A stretch of 64,000 bases of DNA from Liolophura sinensis (taxonomy: Eukaryota > Mollusca > Polyplacophora > Chitonida > Chitonidae). The position numbers were made by a program, and so were the translations under genes. Under the pieces are notes generated by a model. That model was given only the letters and a program-made list of their open reading frames with translations, ran no database searches and had not been told where the DNA came from. Positions 35,701 to 44,700 of this stretch are shown piece by piece. Each line of letters starts with the position of its first letter. Position 1 is the stretch's first letter. Location: the NCBI RefSeq assembly GCF_032854445.1, contig NC_088304.1:30697732-30761731 (forward strand), given 5' to 3'.

Positions 35701-38700
35701 ATGTGCACCGCGTGTGCAGAATGTGCAGTGTGTGTGCAGAATGTGCAGCACGTGGTGGAGAATGTGCAGCACGTGTGCAGAATGTGCAGTGTGTGTGCAG
35801 AATGTGCAGCACGTGTGCAGAATGTGCAGTGTGTGTGCAGAATGTGCACCGCGTGTGCAGAATGTGCACCGCGTGTGCAGAATGTGCACCGCGTGTGCAG
35901 AATGTGCACCGCGTGTGCAGAATGTGCAGTGTGTGTGCAGAATGTGCAGTGTTTGTGCAGAATGTGCACCGCGTGTGCAGAATGTGCACCGCGTGTGCAG
36001 TGTGTGTGCAGAATGTGCACCGCGTGTGCAGAATGTGCACCGCGTGTGCAGAATGTGCACCGCGTGTGCAGAACGTGCAGTGTGTGTGCAGAATGTGCAC
36101 CGCGTGTGCAGAATGTGCACCGCGTGTGCAGAATGTGCAGTGTGTGTGCAGAATGTGCACCGCATGTGCAGAATGTGCAGTGTGTGTGCAGAATGTGCAG
36201 CACGTGTGCAGAATGTGCAGCACGTGTGCAGAATGTGCAGCACGTGTGCAGAATGTGCAGTGTGATCAATGACCACACCGTGTATTTGTGTCAAAACATA
36301 AAAGTCTGATGCCAGAGCAAGAAAATGTTTGATGTGCTATATATACTGTAATTCCTCAACCTTTTCACATGATTGCAAGGTGATGATTCAAGCATATTCT
36401 GAGGACCTTTCTCTGTGTGAGCTGATAAAATTATACTTTTAATGAAGCCCTGAAATTGGTTAACCCAACCAATGTTTTTTCGTGTCCAAAATGAAATTTA
36501 AAATGTGCGCTGAAAATTGCACTGAAATTTGCTTTTTCATATGGAGAAAGGTTGATGCAATATGTAATGTGGTGAGAACAAGTGATGTATGAAACTTGTT
36601 GTAGATTAGAATAAGTTGTAGCTGCAAGAAGTCTGGCATAATATGACTGAATAATGATGAAGGCAATGTCAAACCCCAACATGTCTGGTTTTAATAGTTC
36701 CCTGTTTTTGGAAAGGTGACATTTTGTTTCATACCAAATCAACCATATTTAAGATCGCTGCTTAACATTTATTTTTTGCATGCAATCTTGAATAGTATTG
36801 GTAGATATAAAATCTTGAATTTTCTCTTTCAGAATGGATCTGTGGTTTGAGGAGGAAGAAATGTTAAGCCAGAAGATTTTCAGTGGTGTCTCTAAACCCA
36901 CCCATGATTTCCCTTTTGTACATGTCATACCAGGATGTGGAGCACATGGTAAACTTGACGAAATGTTACCCATTTTAATATTTATAGGTTTATCCTTTCT
37001 CAGTAACTATGAGCACAGTTTGTACCTGGATGCCCTTTTATTTGAAAAAAAGAAGAATATGTTTATGAAGATCAGGCATTCTAGTGAGGGCTGACAGTAT
37101 TGTAATAAACATAAATAGGGGAGCTTTGAGTTCAAACTCTTTTGTCGATGAAGGTAGAAAAAGTCCAACTGCATCATGTGACTTGTCAGAAATGTTAGGC
37201 AACTATTTTTGATCGCTTTCACTATAACACAGGAGTCTGAAAAAAAGTTTCATAAAAAGTCATTTAGATTAGACGAATGTTGGAAAGAATTGAGAATATG
37301 AACATATGTGAACTTAAGTTCCTAAGGAAAGAGGTGTCGTTTGTGCCTCTGAAAAAGGGTTAGACAGGTGATTACTAAATTTATGTCAACAGACGTTGCC
37401 TAACATTTTTGACAAGTTACATGACACTTTAGGATTTTTTACCTTTGACAACAGAAGACTTTCAACTGGGAACTCCCCTGTTGTATTTAGTAGTAGATCC
37501 CATCTGACTCTAAACATTCCTTCCCTGTAATGAACGCATGTTGACATAATAAACTTTTAACCTGTCTTGATGGGAGTCGGGTAGTCCCTGTGCTGATTTA
37601 GCCCTCATGTATGAACAACATCATGTTTCAGGGCCTCTATCTAGAGTTATGTCCCTTGATGTAAAATGTGCCTCAAATAGACAAGCTATCTCCCCTTAGT
37701 GTTCTTAGGATTGTGACTGAATTTATCTATCTGCTCCAGATCCAGGATGAGCTTAAGTAGTACAGTGTTTTCTTCTAAAAAACATTTTCGAGGAATCAAC
37801 ATTGTTAGATTGAAATAACATTTCTTTCTTGTTCATATTAGCAGATATTATATCAGTCTTCTTTACTGGAGGCTATTGCTTTGTTTAACGATAAGTAGGC
37901 CTTAGTTGTATCATTTCTCAGTGATGTTGTGTTCTTGCCATCAGTATATATTGTATCTTTTCATGATTACATGATCTGCAGGCATTATGTCAGTTCTCAG
38001 TGATGTTATGTTACAGGATCTGCTGGAATTTTGTCAGTTCTAAGTGATATTATGTTACAGGATCTGCTGGCATTATGTCAGGTCTCAGTGATGTTATGTT
38101 ACAGGATCTGCCGGCATTGTCAGTTTTCAGTGATGTTATGTTACAGGATCTGCAGGCATTATGTCAGCTCTCAGTGATGTTATGTTACAGAATCTGCCGG
38201 TATTGTCAGTTCTCAGTGATGTTATGTTACAGGATCTGCAGGCATTATGTCAGTTCTCAGTGATGTTTATGTTACAGGATCTGCAGGCATTTTGTCAGTT
38301 CTCAGTGATGTTATGTTACAGGATCTGTGGGCATTATGTCAGTTCTCAGTGATGTTATGTTACAGGATCTGCCGGCATTGTGTCGGTTCTCAGTGATGTT
38401 ATGTTACAGGACCTGCCGGTATTGTCAGTTCTCAGTGATGTTATGTTACAGATCTGCCGGTATTGTCAGTTCTCAGTGATGTTATGTTACAGGATCTGCC
38501 GGCATTGTGTCGGTTCTCAGTGATGTTATGTTACAGGACCCTGCCGGCATTGTCAGTTCTCAGTGATGTTATGTTACAGGATCTGCAGGCATTATGTCAG
38601 TTCTCAGTGATGTTATGTTACAGAATCTGCCGGTATTGTCAGTTCTCAGTGATGTTATGTTACAGGATCTGCAGGCATTGTGTCAGTTCTCAGTGATGTT

Positions 38701-41700
38701 ATGTTACAGGATCTGCTGACATTGTGTCGGTTCTCAGTGATGTTATGTTACAGGATCTGCTGACATTGTGTCGGTTCTCAGTGATGTTATGTTACAGGAT
38801 CTGCAGGCATTAATGTCAGTTCTCAGTGATGTTATGTTACAGAATCTGCCGGCATTGTCAGTTCTCAGTGATTGTTATGTTACAGGATCTGCAGGCATTA
38901 TGTCAGTTCTCAGTGATGTTATGTTACAGGATCTGCAGGCATTATGTCAGTTCTCCAGTGATGTTATGTTACAGGATCTGCTGGAATTTTGTCAGTTCTC
39001 AGTGATGTTATGTTACAGGATCTGCTGCATTGTGTCGGTTCTCAGTGATGTTATGTTACAGGATCTGCCGGCATTGTCAGTTTCTCAGTGATGTTATATT
39101 TACAGGATCTGCCGGCATTGTCAGTTCTCAGTGATGTTATGTTACAGGATCTGCAGGCATTATGTCAGTTCTCAGTGATGTTATGTTACAGGATCTGCTG
39201 GCATTATGTCAGTTCTTAACGCTGAAGGTTACTTCACCCTATCAAGCCTGGCTCAAGACTTCATACCAAAGTTTTACATCCAGATGAAGGGACTGTTTCG
39301 GGTATGTCAGTGCACGGTTAATATGCTCATGTAAACTTTTATGTACAAAGTGGAGCTCACCCAGAGTCGGGTCGGTCTGAGAAGTTTAGGCACATCATAT
39401 ATTGTTTTGCTAGTGCCCTTACATCACTTGTATTTAAGCTGTTGTAAACAATGTGATCTAGATTGTATTAAACTCCAATTTTTTCCTATACATACAACTT
39501 GAGAGGCATCAGACCAGTCTCACTTAATGACATGTTGTCTCAGCACTAGACTTTGGTTGTCACCATAGGGCGGATATCACAGGTGTTCATACCAGGGCGG
39601 ATATCACAGGTGTTCATACCAAGGCGGTTATCACAGGTGTTCATACCACATGTTTAATAGTCAATTCCTTAACGGAAACGACGGTTAGGTCATGCGAAAG
39701 TATTATACAGGACACCATGGATCATACATAGAAATTAATACAGAAGTTATTTGGGAAGCAAGGAAACAGAAATGGACATTCTCCAAACATGTTTCACCTC
39801 TCCACTTTGAGCGGAAGTTTAGTTGTCTTTCCAGAGGATTGCGCGAAGCTTAGTTGTCTTTCCAGAGGATTGCGCGAAGCTTAGTTGTCTTTCCAGAGAT
39901 TGCGCGATTGTTGATAGCTGACAAGTCAATGTACCAGTATAGAGAAAGATTTTTTTTGTTTGCTGCTTTAAATTTTGTCACCTTTGTTGTCTAATATCTT
40001 GTCATTAAAGCAGGTATAATAGAACAGAAATAAAGATACTTTACCTAGTCTAATGTTGTTCTTTTAGTACAGTGAATGTCGAAGGCTTGAAAATTTAGAG
40101 ATTTGACGTCTGTGGTGCCTTGTTTCAAACAGTCACCTCTAGAACATTTAATGTTATAAAACGAACCAAAAAGCCTAGGAAAAATATAATTATTTTTTAA
40201 TTAAACTGCACACATCATAGCTTTTGTATGTAATAAAAGTTTACTTACCTGTTTATATGTCCACTCACCAGGTGGCGCGTGTGACAGCAGTGACCGGCCA
40301 ATCAGCTCTGTATGGCGTTCTGGTCCCCCATTTGTCCACACTAGAACTGGATGAGCACATCTACATCAAGGGACCAGAGGGGTGTTCTACAGAGGCCATC
40401 CAGCTTTGTGCTAACATTGGTATACATAAAGTCTATTTTAATATTACCTGTATGATTACATCTGCCAAATAGCTCACACATTAGAAAATGTTTTCTTGGT
40501 CAGTTTCTTGCATTTTCTTAAAATTTCTTACTTGAGAAAACAGAAAGATGTATTCCCTTCTGCAGATCAGGAAGGGTTTAAGTAGTATAACATTGTTGAA
40601 TTTGTAAGATTTTGTTTATCACAAGATGAGTTTGTTGTTGTAGTACATAAGGAAATCTTGGATCTGATCAACAAGGGAGATCACCCAGTCACAGGCGTGT
40701 ACTTCGGAGCTCACCAGAATAGGCTCACCATGCGCGATGTCAAAAAGCGCCCACAGGCCTTTCTGTCTGAGTTTGAGGCCACCTGTCACAAGAAACAACA
40801 GATTTTCCTCAAGGTGAGTATATTATTTACCTTTTCTGACTGGTCATTTTAATTTATTCACAAGCTGTCAATTTTGTGAGAATTGGTAGGCCGTTTGCGA
40901 AATCTTACGTTCATTGAATACATATGGTGTGCCTATCTGTATGTCACCTGTAAAAGTGTTTGCCAGTAATTTGTCCAAGGTCGGTGGTTTATGCGATGAC
41001 ATACGAGTTTTCTTCACTCATAAAAGTAACTACCGTTGTATTGTATATTAGCAAAAATTGTTGTTCGTAGTGTGAAACAAATATCAAATAAGTCGATAAA
41101 TGTCTTTTTTTAGTACGAGTAGCATGATATAAAGTAAAGGTTTCGTGATAAATAAGCAAAACTATGTCGAAAATAAATGTACATTTATTGTCACTATAAA
41201 TGTTTCCTAAACAGGCATACATTGCTGAAGGTTGGAGGTATTATCCTGTGATCAAACACTACAGATTTCACTGGTTGACTGAGAAGAGGTAAGGTTGTAA
41301 AATTTCCTTTTGGGTTAGTTGTCCGAATCTTTACTTACTTATGTTTCTTCTTTTATTTTGTAATCAAAATTGAGGAAGTTCTAAAAACAAACTCCAGCTA
41401 AGTGGCCATCGTACATACATGTGCAAACCACAGTTAACTCGACATCTTGTTGTCAGCAGGTGACTGCTAGTGGAATGTTAATAGCCTGCTATGAGTATGC
41501 TAGTGGCTTGTTTTATACTTAGAATCTCGAGTTAATATAATACTATATAATATATATATATGCTATATTAATGCAGTACATGTATGTTTTTTTTGTTTAA
41601 TTATTTTATTTTTTTTGTCTTTCCACAGTTCTGAACCATTTTACCCAACTGATCCATCAGAGTTTTATAAGAGCATCTTCTTTGAGAAAGAAAGAGTAAG

Positions 41701-44700
41701 TCATGACATCTTGTCACAGTCACCACAGGAGTGAGTGAGTGAGTGAGCGCTTGGGGTTTAACATCGTACTTAACAGCTTTTCAGTCATATGACAATGAAA
41801 GAATCTTGAGAGTGTATGTAATGTGCCTCCTTGTTGCAGGACGGATTTCCATCGCTCTTTTATCTAGTGCTGCTTCACCGAGACAACTTACCGAAGGCAA
41901 GTAAGCCTCCCGGCCCGAGCTATTATACTGATACGGATCAACCAGTTGTTGCACTATCCCCTCCATGCTGAATGCCAAGCGAGGAAGTTACAACTTCCTC
42001 TTTTAAGGTCTTAGGTGTGACTCGACCTAGGATTAATCTTGGATCTAACGCTTCCAAAGCAGACACTCTACCAACTGTGCTATCGGGGCCGGTTGTCACC
42101 ACAGGAGACACACATTTTGATACTATGGTTGTGTATGGGTAAGATTGTTTGTTTGTCATTCACTTGGACAGACAAGCATTTGGTTCAACCCCACCCTTGT
42201 GCAGAGAACCCTACCATTGCCCACAGGCACATGTTTGCACAAAAGCAATCAACACCTCTCATATAACAGGTGGTATGATGTTCTGTGAAGTTGGTTGAGA
42301 TCACTTGCTGTCCGTCAGTATAACTTACATGTGTGTCAAGTGTGGGAATGTTTGTCATTTGCTTGCCAGTGGCTGGTGGTTTAATTGTCTGTGGAAAATC
42401 CTTGAGTATCATGAATCCCATAAATGTCTGTAAGCAAATAATTTTGATAATCTTGTTTTGATGATATCTCAGTGTCGGCGGTTTGTTGGAACATTGTGAG
42501 ACTTGTATGATAGCTGTTGATATTTTGGTTTGTACACTATGAGATTAGAGTGATACAAGAGTCGTGTTCATACTGATTAGTAAACTGGAGACTACATTGT
42601 AGAATGACAGTTTTGCACAGTCAGAGAAATTTGTCTGTCTGTCTCTCAGCGTACTTTTCAGTACTGGGCAAAGATGTCGTGAGTTTGCATGAGTAATGCC
42701 TTTCATTTATTTGTTACTAAGATTTGTATAGTCTTGTAATTCCTAGCTTGTGACTGGCAACATAATTCCTGCAATGGGACATACCTGTATCTATAAAAGG
42801 TGTTATAATACAGTGTGACACATATTGTACATGTACAGGCCCATCATCATTTGACAGTGGGTAATCAGTAGTTATTTCCCTTTGTAGGCAGTGTTTTACC
42901 ACCAAACCAGCAAATTTGACTTGGATGACCCTCAGAGTTATCCGGCAGTGCGGAGTGTCTGCGCTTATCTGGATCAAATGATTGCACAAGTGATAAGAGA
43001 TAAGCACGAGTACTTTCACGTCCACAAATTATTGTGCACCCAGGCTCTGGTGAAACAGGTAAGAATACGGACTGCTCAAAAATCAAAAATTAGAGCTGTA
43101 GAAAATGATTGAAAAAATGTGAAGGACAATAAAATTCATCTTTTTTAAATTGTTGTTGTTTTATTTATTTCTTTAAAAAAAAAAACACTATTCTTTATAT
43201 GTGTATTTATCTCAGGTTAAAATTCCCAGGATAAACCTGAGGTTGGATTAAAATATTTTTGATGTTGGCTATTTTGTGGGTGAGGGAGGAGGGGGCGTAA
43301 TTTATGTAAGCTTTTTCACGTTGACCTAGAAAATGTAAAGATGTTAAATGTCCTCCAATCATGTCATAAGGTTACCTACCATAGTAAGGTAACAATAACC
43401 TGTGTCATGTGATTCCGTAACTCCACCTGAGATCTTATTATCTGAAATATGTTTAAAACATGTTAATCCAGGGATATCAAATAAACGCTAGTGAGATAAT
43501 TTATAATACACTCCATGTATGTGGAGGATGTTTTTTTTGTGGATACATATATATGTATGATGTACCCTACGTGACCTAAAATTTCACTCACAAAAATGTC
43601 ACAAAATATTATTTTTAATGCTGAAACTTGCAATGTTGTAGTAGAGTATCATCTCATGTTCCAAGCAAACTTCAAAACTTCTTTCTAATATCAATAGAAC
43701 TCTCAGAATGGGGAAAAGAGGGCAAGTTAGTTATTGACGAATTTTATGGTCATTAAGGGAAGTTGCAATGAAAATGTGGTGAGGCTTTATAAAGGGGCAT
43801 AACTCTGATATGGTGATATTGGACTTTCAAAACCAGGAATTGGGTTTATTTTATCACCAGGACAAGTCACTGCTGATGGAATCCTGGCGAATGTTTCACA
43901 GCCTAGCGGGACAGGTGGAGTATGTCAACACCCTGAACTCAACTCTCCAAGACTTGGTTGGCTTCGCTTTGGAGAGGAAAATTGAGAGTAAAAGCACGAG
44001 AAAGCAGAACATAGATGAAAATGACACTGCTGTGAAAAGCGGCCAATCCAGTGATACTGACAACACAGACTCTGTTTTGGTAATTGAATTCCATATTTCT
44101 CGAGTTTTATTTTCTTTCCTTTTTCAATCTGATAGTAATGTTTAAAGGCAAAGTAATCTCAGCATTAAAGAACAAGTTATCATCATCCGATAGAGCATTA
44201 AAAACTGTATGTTTATCAGAAAACTCTTCCAAATAATGTTATTTTAAAATTTTCTTCCCAAAATTATACGTGGTCAAGTATGTAAATTGTAAAGCCCCCA
44301 CCAATACGTTGATCCTTATATTCCCCATGTCATATTATAACGGACTCATCAACTATATGTGTTCATGTATATATCGTATTTTGTTCATGGCTAGGTCTGT
44401 TTGTCTTGTATTATTACAATCAGTTATTAATATACCCAGACAATTTAGTGGGTACTATGTGCAGGTTTGGCACTCGAAATAGATAAATAGTCCTTAGCAT
44501 GCAGTATATACAAACATAATTATTTGAGAGCTTTCTCTTCTTGATCCAACCCGATCAGAGCCCCCTAAATCTGGACATCTTGAACCAAACGGCTGTGGCA
44601 TTCAGACAGAAGATCATTGATGTGACACAGTCAGGCATGACACTGTCATCTCCCAGAATTCCCACTGTTCTACACAGGAAGTTGGAGTCTGTGTTTCTCA

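Noticed and set aside
35425-36309. Cys/His-rich frames of 240-290 codons on both strands
   Set aside because: Generated by the 20-bp array in mutually exclusive frames; no domain and no splice support.
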